Below, piece after piece: positions 27,313 to 37,219 of a stretch of DNA of 64,000 nucleotides. The notes under the pieces are model-generated. The model had not been told where the DNA came from, made no database searches, and saw only the letters and a program-made list of their open reading frames with translations. The stretch is taken from the NCBI RefSeq assembly GCF_034344865.1, contig NZ_CP133774.1:496001-560000 (forward strand), given 5' to 3'. The position numbers were made by a program, and so were the translations under genes. Numbering within the stretch: position 1 is the first letter of the stretch; every line of letters begins with the position of its first letter. This DNA is from Pseudomonas sp. 10S4. Its GTDB lineage: Bacteria > Pseudomonadota > Gammaproteobacteria > Pseudomonadales > Pseudomonadaceae.

Positions 27313-28488
27313 TCAGACCGATATCAGCGCCCGGCAAACCCCTCTAACAATCATCTCCACTTCCCGCTCATCAATCGTCAGCGGTGGCAGCAGGCGAATG
27401 GTTTTGCCGCGGGTCACGTTGATCAGCAGGCCATGATCCCGTGCGGCGATCAGGGTCAGGTCGCGGATCGGTTGGGCGAGTTCGATGCCGATCATCAAGC
27501 CTTGGCCGCGGATCGCCAGGACGTTCGGGTCATCGGCCAGTTCGACGCGTAATCTGGCGAGCAGGCGTTCGCCTTGCAACCGGGCATTCTCTAACAGACC
27601 TTGTTCTTCGATGATGTCCAGCACAGTGCAACCGACCCGGCAGGCCAGTGGGTTACCGCCGAACGTGCTGCCATGGCTGCCGGGGGTGAACAGGTCCGCC
27701 GCTCGGCCCCGAGCAAGACAGGCGCCAATGGGTACGCCGTTACCCAGGCCTTTGGCCAAGGTCATGACGTCCGGGACAATGCCTTCGTGTTGGAACGCGA
27801 ACCATTGGCCGGTGCGGCCGATGCCGGTCTGGATTTCGTCGAGCATCAACAGCCACGAGCGCCGGTTGCAGAGTTCGCGCACAGCCTTGAGGTAACCGGG
27901 CGGCGCCAGTTGCACACCGCTTTCGCCCTGGATCGGCTCCATCAGGATGGCCACGATCCTTGGGCCGTGGGCCTGTTGCACTTTGTCCAAAGCGTTGAGG
28001 TCGCCGAACGGCACTTTGACGAAATCCCCCGGCAGTTCATTGAAACCCAGGCGTACCGCCGGGCCGTCGCTGGCGGATAAAGTGCCGAGGGTCCGGCCGT
28101 GGAAGGCGTTCTCCATGACCACCACCAGCGGCTGCTCGATGCCTTTGTGCCAGCCGTAAAGCCGTGCGAGTTTCAGCGCCGTCTCGTTGGCTTCGGCACC
28201 CGAGTTATTGAAAAACGCCCGCTCCATGCCCGATAGCCGAGTCAGTTTTTCCGCCAGTCGCTGCTGCCAGTCGATGCTGTAAAGGTTCGAGGTGTGCAAC
28301 AGCAACCCGGCCTGTTCGCTGATGGCCGAGACGATTTTTGGATGAGAGTGACCAACGTTGGTCACCGCTACGCCCGCCACTGCGTCCAGATACTCGCGAC
28401 CGGCCTGATCCCACAGGCGCGTGCCCAGGCCTTTGATGAAACTCAGGGCCAGCGGTTGGTAAGTGGTCATCAGGCAGGCGGTGGTCAT
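27313..28488 (-). CDS. Class III aminotransferase, acetylornithine/succinylornithine type
   Basis: 391-residue PLP enzyme. Motifs: [46 protein letters not shown] and [14 protein letters not shown] (PLP Lys), then [12 protein letters not shown]. Resembles ArgD-like enzymes, and the PA0530-type aspartate aminotransferase family of pseudomonads, rather than biosynthetic ArgD of an arg operon. Start at ATG 28488 ([11 protein letters not shown]). Divergent from a LysR gene, possibly its regulator. Its end is nine bases from the convergent yoeB stop. Confidence 0.85.
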   Translation of the reverse strand: MTTACLMTTYQPLALSFIKGLGTRLWDQAGREYLDAVAGVAVTNVGHSHPKIVSAISEQAGLLLHTSNLYSIDWQQRLAEKLTRLSGMERAFFNNSGAEANETALKLARLYGWHKGIEQPLVVVMENAFHGRTLGTLSASDGPAVRLGFNELPGDFVKVPFGDLNALDKVQQAHGPRIVAILMEPIQGESGVQLAPPGYLKAVRELCNRRSWLLMLDEIQTGIGRTGQWFAFQHEGIVPDVMTLAKGLGNGVPIGACLARGRAADLFTPGSHGSTFGGNPLACRVGCTVLDIIEEQGLLENARLQGERLLARLRVELADDPNVLAIRGQGLMIGIELAQPIRDLTLIAARDHGLLINVTRGKTIRLLPPLTIDEREVEMIVRGVCRALISV

Positions 28489-28590
28489 GGCATCAAGCTC
28501 CAGCAATGGTCGGTGTTTTTGCAGTATGGTTAGCCACCTGAGCTGGATAAACGCTGCAATACTTCAATCATTTAAAAGCTGGGCTTGATA

Positions 28591-29496
28591 ATGGATCTGT
28601 TCCAGGCAATGACCGTTTACGTCCGCGTGGTGGAAACCGGCAGCATGACCGCCGCCGCATTGCAGTGCGAAATGTCCACGACCATGGTTGGCAATCACCT
28701 GCGCGCCCTGGAGCAACGTCTCGGCGTGCGTCTGCTCAACCGTACGACCCGGCGCCAGCGCTTGACGGAGTTTGGCACCGCGTATTATCAGCGCTGCCTC
28801 GAAGTGCTGGGGCTGGTGGCCGACTCTGAACGCCTGGCGGAACAAACCCTCGACGAGCCGAGCGGCACGCTGCGCATCACCGCGCCGCTGACCTTTGGCA
28901 CTGAGCGGCTCGCGCCCGCACTCAGCGAATTCGCTTTGCGCTGCCCGCAGGTCAAGCTCGACGTGGTGCTCACCAACGGCCGCCCGGATCTGCTGGAGAA
29001 CGGCTTCGATGCAGCCATTCGCCTGGGCGCAATCGAGCCGTCCAACATGATTGCCCGCCCCCTCATCGACTACACCCTGACGATGTGCGCCTCCAAGGAG
29101 TACCTCGCGCGTCGGGGCACACCGCAAAAACCCGAAGATCTGCAACACCACGACTGCCTGGCCTTTGCCTATCCGGCCGGAGATGACTGGCACTCGGTGG
29201 AAAAACAGTGGCGACTGACCGGCCCCGAAGGCGAGGTCCTTGTGGCGGTCAGCGGCCCGATGCTGATCAACAGCTCGGCGGGCCTGCATCAAGCGGCGCG
29301 AACCGGCATGGGTATCGTGATGGTGCCCGACGCACTGGTGGAGCAAGACCTGAAGGACGGAAAACTGGTGGCCTTGATGCAGGACTACCAACTGCCGAGC
29401 CGGCCAATGCATCTGGTCTACGCCCAGGATCGCTACCGGTTGCCAAAACTGCGCAGCTTCGTCGACTTCGCCATGCAGATGTGGGGCAAGTACTAG
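28591..29496 (+). CDS. LysR-family transcriptional regulator
   Basis: 301 residues. HTH domain MDLFQAMTVYVRVVETGSMT...ALQCEMSTTMVGNHLRALEQ, then LNRTTRRQRLTEFGTAYYQR, of the CrgA-like group. Followed by a co-inducer domain with LRITAPLTFGTERLAPAL. Divergent from the class III aminotransferase gene with about 100 bases between starts. ATG 28591 chosen. Effector unknown. Confidence 0.88.
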   Translation: MDLFQAMTVYVRVVETGSMTAAALQCEMSTTMVGNHLRALEQRLGVRLLNRTTRRQRLTEFGTAYYQRCLEVLGLVADSERLAEQTLDEPSGTLRITAPLTFGTERLAPALSEFALRCPQVKLDVVLTNGRPDLLENGFDAAIRLGAIEPSNMIARPLIDYTLTMCASKEYLARRGTPQKPEDLQHHDCLAFAYPAGDDWHSVEKQWRLTGPEGEVLVAVSGPMLINSSAGLHQAARTGMGIVMVPDALVEQDLKDGKLVALMQDYQLPSRPMHLVYAQDRYRLPKLRSFVDFAMQMWGKY

Positions 29497-29571
29497 CGGC
29501 GCCGATGTGCCATGGACTACTCTGCTCGGCGGGCAAAAGACATCGATATAAGGGCGGCAAGGAGAGCGGTG

Positions 29572-30585
29572 ATGGGCGACGCATCGAATATCGAATCGTT
29601 GAAGTTCAATCTGTCGGACTTCAACGAAGACATGCTGCACACCATTATGGAACTGGTCAGCGATGGCATCTGGGACTGGAACGCCAACACCGGTTTCGTC
29701 TATCGCAATCCCGGGTGGTACGAGATGCTCGGCTACGCGCCGCACTCCCTCGACAACACGGTGCTGACTTGGGAAACCGTGATGCACCCCGACGATTATT
29801 CGCGGGTCATGGCCTCGTTCGACGACTACCTGAGTCAGCGCACGCCCGGCTATCAGGCCGAGTATCGCTGCCGCATGCAGGATGGTTCCTACATCTGGAT
29901 CGAAGATCGCGGCTACATCCTGGCCCGCAATGCCGATGGCTCGGTGGCGCGGATGGTCGGGGCGCACCGCAGCATCGAAGACAAGAAGCGCCTGCTCGAA
30001 GAACTGGAGCGACGCAATCACTCCCTCGAAGCCCTCGTCGAAGAACGCACCCGTGAGCTGTCCCGGGTCAATCAACAGCTGCAAATCCAACTCGAAGAAA
30101 ACCGCAAACTGGCAGAAACCGATGCACTGACTTCGGTTGCCAATCGCTATCGCCTGGAAAAAGCCCTGCCTCAGGAGTGCGACCGCGCCCAGCGCTTCCG
30201 CCTACCGCTGTCGCTGATCGCCATGGACATCGACGATTTCAAAACCATCAACGATCACTACGGCCACGCGTTGGGCGATGCGGCGTTGGTGCATGTGGTC
30301 GAGTGCCTGAAAAGCTGCGTACGCGAAGGCGATATTCTGGCCCGCTGGGGCGGCGACGAATTCATCATGATCCTGCCCAATACTCTGCTGGCCGATGCCC
30401 GTGAGGTCGCTGAAAAAATCCGTTTGGGCCTGGCGAGCCTGCTGCCGGTCGGGGACTTTCAGGTGACCATGAGTTTTGGCGTGGCTCAGCGCTTTGACGA
30501 GGAACAACAGACCGGACTGCTGGCCAGGGCCGATCAGGCGCTGTATCGGTCCAAGGTGATGGGCAAGAATGTAATTTCAGGATGA
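29572..30585 (+). CDS. PAS-GGDEF diguanylate cyclase
   Basis: 337 residues from ATG 29572, which follows GGAGAG; an in-frame ATG at 29512 is less likely. PAS/PAC domain about residues 20-140 (SDGIWDWNANTGFVYRNPGW), coiled coil about 140-182, GGDEF domain 184-337. The active site is G260-G-D-E-F264, and an RxxD product-inhibition site (R251-D254) lies exactly five residues before it, so an active, feedback-controlled c-di-GMP synthase is expected. No membrane helix: cytosolic. Overlaps the next GNAT by four bases. Confidence 0.92.
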   Translation: MGDASNIESLKFNLSDFNEDMLHTIMELVSDGIWDWNANTGFVYRNPGWYEMLGYAPHSLDNTVLTWETVMHPDDYSRVMASFDDYLSQRTPGYQAEYRCRMQDGSYIWIEDRGYILARNADGSVARMVGAHRSIEDKKRLLEELERRNHSLEALVEERTRELSRVNQQLQIQLEENRKLAETDALTSVANRYRLEKALPQECDRAQRFRLPLSLIAMDIDDFKTINDHYGHALGDAALVHVVECLKSCVREGDILARWGGDEFIMILPNTLLADAREVAEKIRLGLASLLPVGDFQVTMSFGVAQRFDEEQQTGLLARADQALYRSKVMGKNVISG

Positions 30586-30986
30586 CGACTGCCTTGCATG
30601 TCCGCGATGTAAAGCCTTCGCAAATCGAATCCGTCTGGTTGTTTCTTGGAGACAATGGCTGGGGCCACCGCACCGGTTCAGCCGAGTATTTTGCGCAACT
30701 GATCACCCACTCCCAACGCACGGCCGTTGCCATGAAGGGTTCGCAGATCGTCGGATTTGCGCGAGGCATTACCGATGGGTTGTCCAACGGTTATCTGTCG
30801 ATGGTGGTCGTGTGTGGGCAGCATCGACGTGAAGGTGTTGGCCGCGCGCTGGTTGAGCATGTCATGGGTGAAAACCGCGACATCACTTGGGTGCTGCGTG
30901 CAGGCCGGGAAGGTGCTTCGGAGTTTTTCTCCAGTCTGGGTTTTGAGACATCGACCATTGCCATGGAGCGTTCGCGTAGCAAGTAA
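30582..30986 (+). CDS. GNAT-family N-acetyltransferase
   Basis: 134 residues with the acetyl-CoA-binding core YLSMVVVCGQHRREGVGRAL and VLRAGREGASEFFSSLGFE. Start overlaps the GGDEF stop (ATGA), so it is translationally coupled to the cyclase, an uncommon pairing. Substrate unknown. Confidence 0.85.
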   Translation: MTTALHVRDVKPSQIESVWLFLGDNGWGHRTGSAEYFAQLITHSQRTAVAMKGSQIVGFARGITDGLSNGYLSMVVVCGQHRREGVGRALVEHVMGENRDITWVLRAGREGASEFFSSLGFETSTIAMERSRSK

Positions 30987-31030
30987 CTCAACATGCCTTC
31001 ACCTACACAATTAAACGCCAAGGAAAGCCA

Positions 31031-31527
31031 ATGACATCCCCTCCCTGTATCGCCGGGCAACTCCGGACGATCTCCTCGCCATTTGCGAACTGGGCCAACA
31101 ACTCAACAGCCTCCACCACCGTGAACGACCGGACATCTATGCGCCGGCCACCGAGGACTTCGCACGGGACAGCGCTCACTGGCAGCCCTATCTCGACAGC
31201 GAGCATCAGGTGACCTTCCTCGCCGAGCAGGCTGGCAAAGCGATCGGGTTCATCACCGTGCAAGTCACTTCGTTCAACAGCCCGTTGATTCAGAATCAAC
31301 AGGTGGTCCGGGTGGGCTCGGTCTGTGTTGACGACAATGCTCGTGGCCAAGGCGTTGGGCGTGCTTTGATGGAGCGCGCTCAAGCCTGGGCCGTCCAACA
31401 GGGCGCCTCGGATCTTCGACTCACCGTTTGGGCATTCAACGCTCCGGCACTGCGGCTGTATGAAGAACTGGGTTATGAGATGCGAGCGTTCGAAATGGGC
31501 AAGCGCCTGAACGAATCACATTTATGA
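31031..31527 (+). pseudogene. GNAT-family N-acetyltransferase, frame broken near its start
   Basis: AAGGA precedes ATG 31031, but the family frame (LYRRATPDDLLAICELGQQL...HWQPYLDSEHQVTFLAEQAG) is reached only after adding one base, most simply to the CCCC run at 31038-31041. The rest is intact to 31527, with the acetyl-CoA site VCVDDNARGQGVGRALMERA and YEELGYEM. As read, only the part from about 31210 can be translated in one frame. Convergent with msrA; the stop codons overlap by six bases. Confidence 0.8.
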
Positions 31528-32229
31528 CCCTGCCTTCACCAACACCGCTTTCTCCTGATACCGATCCGGATACAGCTGCTTCAACTGCGCCACTTTCGGC
31601 ATATCGTTGATCACGATGTACGGATAGGTCGGATGCTCGGTGAGGAAGTCCTGATGATAATCCTCCGCCGGGTAGAAGCCGTTGTAGGTTTCCAGTTTAG
31701 TGACGATGGGTTTGTTGAATGAATGCGCGGCGTCGAGTTGGGCGATATAGGCCTTGGCGACGCGTTGCTGTTCAGCGTTCTCCGGGAAAACTGCCGAGCG
31801 ATACTGGGTGCCGCTATCAGGCCCCTGACGGTTGAGCTCCGTCGGGTTATGGGCCACCGAGAAGTAGATTTGCAGCAAGGTGCCATAGCTGACCTGAGTA
31901 GGGTCGAAGGTGACTTCGACCGATTCCGCATGACCGGTGTCGCCATCGCTGACCCGCTCGTATTGAGCGGTGTTGGCCGCGCCACCGGCATAACCGGAGA
32001 CGGCTTTCTTCACGCCTTTGACGTGCTGGAACACGCCTTGCACACCCCAGAAGCAACCGCCCGCAAAGACTGCCGTTTCGCTGTGGGCCTGGGTGGTTTC
32101 ATCGAGTGCGGGTGGCGCAATAACCACGGCGTCTTCAGAGGCACCGAAAGAGAACGCCGAGCATTGACCGATAACGCTGGTCGCAGCCAGGGCCAGCAAG
32201 GTACGGCGCCAGGTGAATAAGGTTTTCAT
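31522..32229 (-). CDS. msrA: Peptide methionine sulfoxide reductase MsrA, exported form
   Basis: 235 residues. An N-terminal signal sequence (MKTLFTWRRTLLALAATSVI, then GQCSAFS) directs it to the periplasm. Catalytic motif AVFAGGCFWGVQGVF, then GYAGGAANTAQYERVSDGDT and GPDSGTQYRS are diagnostic for MsrA, which reduces the S-epimer of methionine sulfoxide. ATG 32229 has AAGGAG upstream. Third gene of msrB-dipZ-msrA; dipZ ends 31 bases upstream. Distinct from the cytoplasmic MsrA of pseudomonads. Confidence 0.92.
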   Translation of the reverse strand: MKTLFTWRRTLLALAATSVIGQCSAFSFGASEDAVVIAPPALDETTQAHSETAVFAGGCFWGVQGVFQHVKGVKKAVSGYAGGAANTAQYERVSDGDTGHAESVEVTFDPTQVSYGTLLQIYFSVAHNPTELNRQGPDSGTQYRSAVFPENAEQQRVAKAYIAQLDAAHSFNKPIVTKLETYNGFYPAEDYHQDFLTEHPTYPYIVINDMPKVAQLKQLYPDRYQEKAVLVKAGS

Positions 32230-32260
32230 GGGGCTGACTCCTTGGAAAATGAGATCGCTA

Positions 32261-34024
32261 TCAACCGAACGTGAAGGCATACGCCGAGACGCCCGGATCG
32301 AGAAACTCGATGCTGAAGGTGCGGTCCGTGACATCGCCGGACTGACGCACCAGCTGATACAAGCGTTGTTCGGTCACACTGCCGCTGCCATCGGGCGCCA
32401 CGTCAGTACCGTGAGCCTCACCCGGGGCCTTGCCGTCGATCAGCACTTTGAAGCGCACTGGCTTGCCATCTGATCCTGGCCCCAAGACCAGATGCAGATC
32501 CCGAGCATGGAAGCGGTAGACGATGCGACTGGCCGGCGCACTTGCAGTGGCTCGCTCCGACCCGACATTCCATTGGCCGCCCAGGCTCCAGTTGTTGAGG
32601 GCCAGTTGGGCCGGCGGGTTGTACATCGCTACCTTGTCCGCCGCGAGGCTCGCTTCAGGTACGAAATTCTCCGCCCGCTGATAGCCGACATAGGTTTCCG
32701 GGGACTTGACTTCGTTCATCTGCGGCGCGAGCTCAACCCCCTCGGCACTGGCATTGATCAGCCCGTCCGCGACCTTCGTCGCCCCGGCTTCCTTGAGCAA
32801 TTGCTGGATCACCCGCTCCGACTCGGCGTACTCGCCTTCGCCAAAGTGGTGATAACGAATGCGCCCCTGAGCGTCGGCAAAATAGTGCGCCGGCCAGTAC
32901 TCGTTGTTGAACGCACGCCAGATCTTGAAATCGTTATCGATGGCCACCGGGTAGTTGATACCCAGGTCCTTCATGGCTTTGGTGACGTTGCCGACATTAC
33001 GTTCGAAGGCAAACTCCGGCGCATGGACGCCAATCACCACCAGCCCCTGATCGCGGTACTTCTCGGCCCAGGCCTTCACATATGGCAGGGTGCGCAGGCA
33101 GTTGATGCAGGAGTAGGTCCAGAAATCCACCAGCACCACTTTGCCCTTCAACGCCTCGGCGGTGAGTGGTGGCGAGTTAAGCCATTGCACGGCGCCGTCC
33201 AGCGGTGGAAGGTTGCCTTCAACGGGTAGCGTGCCGGGTGTTTTGTCCGCCACTTGCATCACACCACCAGAGGTCGAAATCGGTTCACTGTTGCTCGGCG
33301 ATTTACCGGCCAGTTTCCCGACCAATGCCTGTTCAATACCGCCGGTAGACGCGGTCGAAAACCGCGCCAGAATCCCGGTATCCAGCCCCAGAGCGATAGC
33401 CGCCACACCCGCGAGCATCAGCGCACCGAGCCCACGTCGTACCCACTCGCCAGCGCCGATGGAACGCTTCATCGCCGCAAAAACCTTACCGCCCAACAGC
33501 AGCGCCACGGCCAGGGACGTTGCCGCACCAGCGGCGTACGCCAGCAGCAACAACGTAGTGCCGATACTTGCCCCTTGCAGCGCGGCACCGGTCAGCACCA
33601 ACCCCAAAATAGGTCCGGCACAAGGCGCCCAGAGCAGGCCCGTGGCGACACCGATCAGGAACGAAGCGCCGGGACGTGGCCGGGCATCGGCGCCCGCCAC
33701 TTCCGACAACCGACTGCCCGCCGCCACCAGTGGCCGGGTCAAGCGGTCGGCCAGTTGTGGCAACAACAGCGTCAGCCCGAACAGCGCAACGAACACCAAC
33801 GCGACCCAGCGACCGTATTGATTGAGTTGCACCACCCAACCACCACCCACTGCCGCCAGCGACGCGACGAGCGCGAAGGTCATGGCCATACCCGCCAGCA
33901 GCGGCAAGCCGCTTTTCATAAACGGCTGCCCGGTACGCGCGAAGACGAAGGGCAATACCGGCAGAATGCACGGGCTGACAATCGTCAGCACACCACCGAG
34001 ATAAGAGAGAATCAAAAGCCACAT
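32261..34024 (-). CDS. dipZ: DipZ-type thiol-disulfide transmembrane protein (CcdA plus thioredoxin-like domain)
   Basis: 587 residues from ATG 34024 (MWLLILSYLGGVLTIVSPC); upstream in-frame ATG 34039 and TTG 34042 are possible. The membrane part has the CcdA cysteines SPCILPVLPF and WAPCAGPILG. A TlpA-like domain follows with VDFWTYSCINCLRTLPYVKA (CxxC redox site), then a beta-rich C-terminal domain. Carries reducing power across the inner membrane. Lying between msrB and msrA, it is the probable electron donor to both periplasmic reductases. Confidence 0.9.
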   Translation of the reverse strand: MWLLILSYLGGVLTIVSPCILPVLPFVFARTGQPFMKSGLPLLAGMAMTFALVASLAAVGGGWVVQLNQYGRWVALVFVALFGLTLLLPQLADRLTRPLVAAGSRLSEVAGADARPRPGASFLIGVATGLLWAPCAGPILGLVLTGAALQGASIGTTLLLLAYAAGAATSLAVALLLGGKVFAAMKRSIGAGEWVRRGLGALMLAGVAAIALGLDTGILARFSTASTGGIEQALVGKLAGKSPSNSEPISTSGGVMQVADKTPGTLPVEGNLPPLDGAVQWLNSPPLTAEALKGKVVLVDFWTYSCINCLRTLPYVKAWAEKYRDQGLVVIGVHAPEFAFERNVGNVTKAMKDLGINYPVAIDNDFKIWRAFNNEYWPAHYFADAQGRIRYHHFGEGEYAESERVIQQLLKEAGATKVADGLINASAEGVELAPQMNEVKSPETYVGYQRAENFVPEASLAADKVAMYNPPAQLALNNWSLGGQWNVGSERATASAPASRIVYRFHARDLHLVLGPGSDGKPVRFKVLIDGKAPGEAHGTDVAPDGSGSVTEQRLYQLVRQSGDVTDRTFSIEFLDPGVSAYAFTFG

Positions 34025-34066
34025 AGTGTCGACCTGCATCAAGAGAGAGAAAGGAGTGCCCGTGGA

Positions 34067-34585
34067 TCAAGTGGTCTGTGGCTTAAAGGTCATCGCCAGG
34101 CCATTCATGCAATAGCGTAGCCCCGTCGGTTTTGGCCCATCGTCGAAGACATGGCCCAGATGACCGCCACAACGCCGGCAATGGACCTCTTCGCGCACCA
34201 CGCCGAAGGAGCGGTCCTGACGCGTGGCCACGGCCTTGTCCAACGGCTTCCAGAAACTCGGCCAACCGGTGCGGCTGTCAAACTTGGTCTCGGATGAAAA
34301 CACCGGCAGATCACACCCGGCGCAAGCGAATGTGCCAGCGCGGTGCTCATCGTTCAACGGACTGGTATAGGCCCGCTCGGTACCTTCTTCGCGCAGGATC
34401 TCGTACTGTTCGGCGCTGAGGATGGCGTGCCATTCGCTGTCGGTGTGCGTGACCTCGAAAGCCTCAGCCGCGCTGGCATCACTGACCAGCGCGGTGCTCG
34501 CCGCAAATTTTGGCAATACACCAATCACCAGGGCTGCAGCCCCCAGCCCACCGCTCGTTAAAAGAAATTGTCTGCGTGAAAACAT
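34067..34585 (-). CDS. msrB: Peptide methionine sulfoxide reductase MsrB, Tat-exported
   Basis: 172 residues starting MFSRRQFLLTSGGLGAAALV, a twin-arginine signal. The MsrB domain has zinc cysteines CAGC and CRRCGGH and the catalytic RYCMNG; GWPSFW is present. ATG 34585 follows GGAG. Reduces the R-epimer of methionine sulfoxide. First gene of the minus-strand msrB-dipZ-msrA unit. Divergent from a two-component system 150 bases away that may sense envelope oxidation (inference). Confidence 0.93.
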   Translation of the reverse strand: MFSRRQFLLTSGGLGAAALVIGVLPKFAASTALVSDASAAEAFEVTHTDSEWHAILSAEQYEILREEGTERAYTSPLNDEHRAGTFACAGCDLPVFSSETKFDSRTGWPSFWKPLDKAVATRQDRSFGVVREEVHCRRCGGHLGHVFDDGPKPTGLRYCMNGLAMTFKPQTT

Positions 34586-34735
34586 GGCCGTCTCCAAAAT
34601 TCCAGGTGCCTGTCATGGAACACAGCCTAGGCTTGGGTTGATCGCCAAATCCTCACGGGAAGTTAAACAATTCGTGATAACTCCCCTGAGGAAAACCCGC
34701 ACAATGTGCCCATTCGCAGCAAAGGATTGAGCTTC

Positions 34736-35452
34736 ATGGAACCGACCAAACGCGTCCTGGTGGTCGAGGACGATTTGCACATCGCCGACCTTATCTGCCT
34801 GCATCTTCGCGATGAGCAGTTCGAGGTGGTGCATAGCGCCGACGGCAATGAAGGCATGCGCCTGTTGCAGCAAGGAAGCTGGGACGCGCTGATCCTCGAC
34901 CTGATGCTGCCCGGCGTCGACGGCCTGGAAATCTGCCGCCGCGCCCGGGCCATGGCCCGCTATACGCCGATCATCATTACCAGTGCGCGCTCCAGCGAAC
35001 TGCACCGCATCCTGGGCCTGGAGCTGGGCGCTGACGATTACCTGGCCAAACCGTTTTCCATGCTGGAGCTGGTGGCACGGGTCAAGGCACTGCTGCGACG
35101 GGTCGACGCCATGGCCCGCAACCTGAAGATGGACGCCGGCAGCCTGATCGTCGATGGCCTGTCCATCGACCCGATCACCCGCGAAGTGTCCCTCGACGGC
35201 CGGCGCCTGGACCTCACGCCACGGGAGTTCGACCTGCTTTACTTCTTCGCCCGCCAACCGGGCAAGGTGTTCTCGCGCATGGACCTGCTCAACGCCGTGT
35301 GGGGCTACAGCCACGAAGGCTATGAGCACACGGTCAACACCCACATCAATCGCCTGCGGGCCAAGATCGAAACCGACCCGGCACAACCGGTGCGCATCCT
35401 CACGGTGTGGGGACGTGGTTATAAATTCGCGGCACCCGAGGACCCGTCATGA
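34736..35452 (+). CDS. OmpR-family response regulator
   Basis: 238 residues: receiver with Asp in LILDLMLPGVDGLEI (about residue 55), Lys in DDYLAKPFS, and a C-terminal winged helix (LTPREFDLLYFFARQPGKVF, ILTVWGRGYKF). ATG 34736 follows AAAGGA. Its end overlaps the kinase start by four bases. Divergent from the periplasmic Msr genes, which it could regulate by analogy with HprSR-MsrPQ; not shown by the sequence. Confidence 0.9.
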   Translation: MEPTKRVLVVEDDLHIADLICLHLRDEQFEVVHSADGNEGMRLLQQGSWDALILDLMLPGVDGLEICRRARAMARYTPIIITSARSSELHRILGLELGADDYLAKPFSMLELVARVKALLRRVDAMARNLKMDAGSLIVDGLSIDPITREVSLDGRRLDLTPREFDLLYFFARQPGKVFSRMDLLNAVWGYSHEGYEHTVNTHINRLRAKIETDPAQPVRILTVWGRGYKFAAPEDPS

Positions 35453-36966
35453 GATTGACCCTGACACAGCGCCTGTCCCTGGTGTTCGCCGTGTTGCTGC
35501 TGGTGTGCTGCGGCACCTCGGCATGGATGCAGGTGCGCTCCAATCAGATGCATGAGTTGGAAGTGGTGCAGGGGTTGTCCCGGGACCTGGCCCAGCACAT
35601 CGCCCACGACACCGTGCTGATGGACAGCAAAGGCCTGATGCCTAATGCCGTGCGCGATCTGTTCAGCCAACTGATGCTGGTCAACCCGAGCGTCGAGGTT
35701 TATCTGCTGAACAGTCAGGGACGGATTGTCGGCAGCGCCGCGCCTGAAGGACGGATACGCCGCGAGCAAGTCGATCTGCTGCCGATCCAGCGTTTGCTCA
35801 AGGGCGATGCCCTGCCGATTCTCGGTGACGACCCGCGCAGCATCGATGGCCGCAAGGTCTTCAGCGCTGCACCGTTGCAGGTCGACGGTAAACCGGCGGG
35901 CTATCTGTATGTGGTGTTGCTGAGTGAAGAACACGACCGCTTCGCCGAACGCGGTGCAACCAGCGCCGCGCTCAACACGGCCCTACTGTCCATCGGATTG
36001 GTGGCGCTGTTGTGCCTGATTGCCGGCCTTACAGCCTTTGCCCTGATTACCCGGCCCTTGCGGCGCCTGACCGAAACCGTCAGCCAGTTCGACATCGACG
36101 GCGTGCCGGTCACACCGTCCGCACCAGCATCGGTTGAAAAAGCTGCCAGCCACGATGAGATTGCCGTACTCGACGCCGCGTTCCGGCAGATGCAAACCCG
36201 CCTCAGTGAGCAATGGCGTTCGCTGACCCGGCAGGACCAGGAACGCCGCGAACTGGTGGCGAACATCTCCCACGACCTGCGCACACCGCTGGCCTCGCTG
36301 CACGGCTATCTGGAAACCCTGTCGCTCAAGGATGCCACGCTGTCTCCCGCAGACCGCCGCCGTTATCTGGGCATCGCCCTCGATCAAAGCCGAAAGGTCG
36401 GTGGCCTGGCGCAATCGCTGCTGGAACTGGTACGACTGGAGCACGGTTTCGTGCAGCCGATACTGGAACGTTTCTCCATGACCGACCTGGTGCAGGACAT
36501 CTTCCAGAAATTCGAACTCACCGCCGAAGCACGCCAAGTGGAACTCAAGGCGACCTTCGCCCTCAACGTTTCAGCCGCTTGTGCTGACCTGGGGCTGATC
36601 GAACGGGTGCTGACCAACCTGTTCGACAATGCCCTGCGCCATACGCCACAAGGCGGTGAAATCGAACTCAGCTTGCGGCCGCAAGGCTCTTTCGTTGAGG
36701 TGACCATCAGCGATACCGGTCCCGGCATCGCCGCCGAACTGCGTGAAGGGCTGTTCCTGCGGCCGTTCAATATTGGCGGCGCACGGCGCGATGGTGGGTT
36801 GGGGCTGCGGATCGTGCATCGAATCCTGCAACTGCATGGCCGCGATATCCAGTTGATCGATGTGCCTGGGCGTGGCGCAACCTTCCGCTTCACATTGCCC
36901 GTGGACGAACAAACAGCCGAACAAGGGGTGGTTCGTTCGATGAATCTGAATTCGCCGGGGAAATAG
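35449..36966 (+). CDS. Sensor histidine kinase
   Basis: 505 residues: TM1 about 9-27, periplasmic region about 28-175, TM2 about 176-200, HAMP, HisKA with His in VANISHDLRTPLASLHGY, and an HATPase domain with NLFDNALRHTP, DTGPGIAAEL, GGLGLRIVHRIL. No periplasmic cysteines are obvious. Partner of the regulator at 34736. Confidence 0.9.
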   Translation: MRLTLTQRLSLVFAVLLLVCCGTSAWMQVRSNQMHELEVVQGLSRDLAQHIAHDTVLMDSKGLMPNAVRDLFSQLMLVNPSVEVYLLNSQGRIVGSAAPEGRIRREQVDLLPIQRLLKGDALPILGDDPRSIDGRKVFSAAPLQVDGKPAGYLYVVLLSEEHDRFAERGATSAALNTALLSIGLVALLCLIAGLTAFALITRPLRRLTETVSQFDIDGVPVTPSAPASVEKAASHDEIAVLDAAFRQMQTRLSEQWRSLTRQDQERRELVANISHDLRTPLASLHGYLETLSLKDATLSPADRRRYLGIALDQSRKVGGLAQSLLELVRLEHGFVQPILERFSMTDLVQDIFQKFELTAEARQVELKATFALNVSAACADLGLIERVLTNLFDNALRHTPQGGEIELSLRPQGSFVEVTISDTGPGIAAELREGLFLRPFNIGGARRDGGLGLRIVHRILQLHGRDIQLIDVPGRGATFRFTLPVDEQTAEQGVVRSMNLNSPGK

Positions 36967-37219
36967 TCGGGGCAGGCGCGATGACAGTCGTAAGTCGCAA
37001 TGACATCCGGTCAACTCCGTTGCGCTTGAAATCCCCCTGAATAAAAATGAGATCTTTTTCTGAACAACATGTAGGAAACTTCCTTAGTTTAAAAACCACA
37101 CCACACACCCACTACTCACGCGTCGAAAATACGTTCAATATCCCGCGCTACTAAAACCGAAATACAATAACCTCACCATTCAGCCGGTCTTATCCGCCGC
37201 TGAAACCCAAGGTAGCCCA

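Noticed and set aside
28564..30090. 508-codon minus-strand frame across the LysR and GGDEF genes
   Set aside because: Both plus-strand genes have clear family motifs; the antisense frame spans two unrelated genes and has none.
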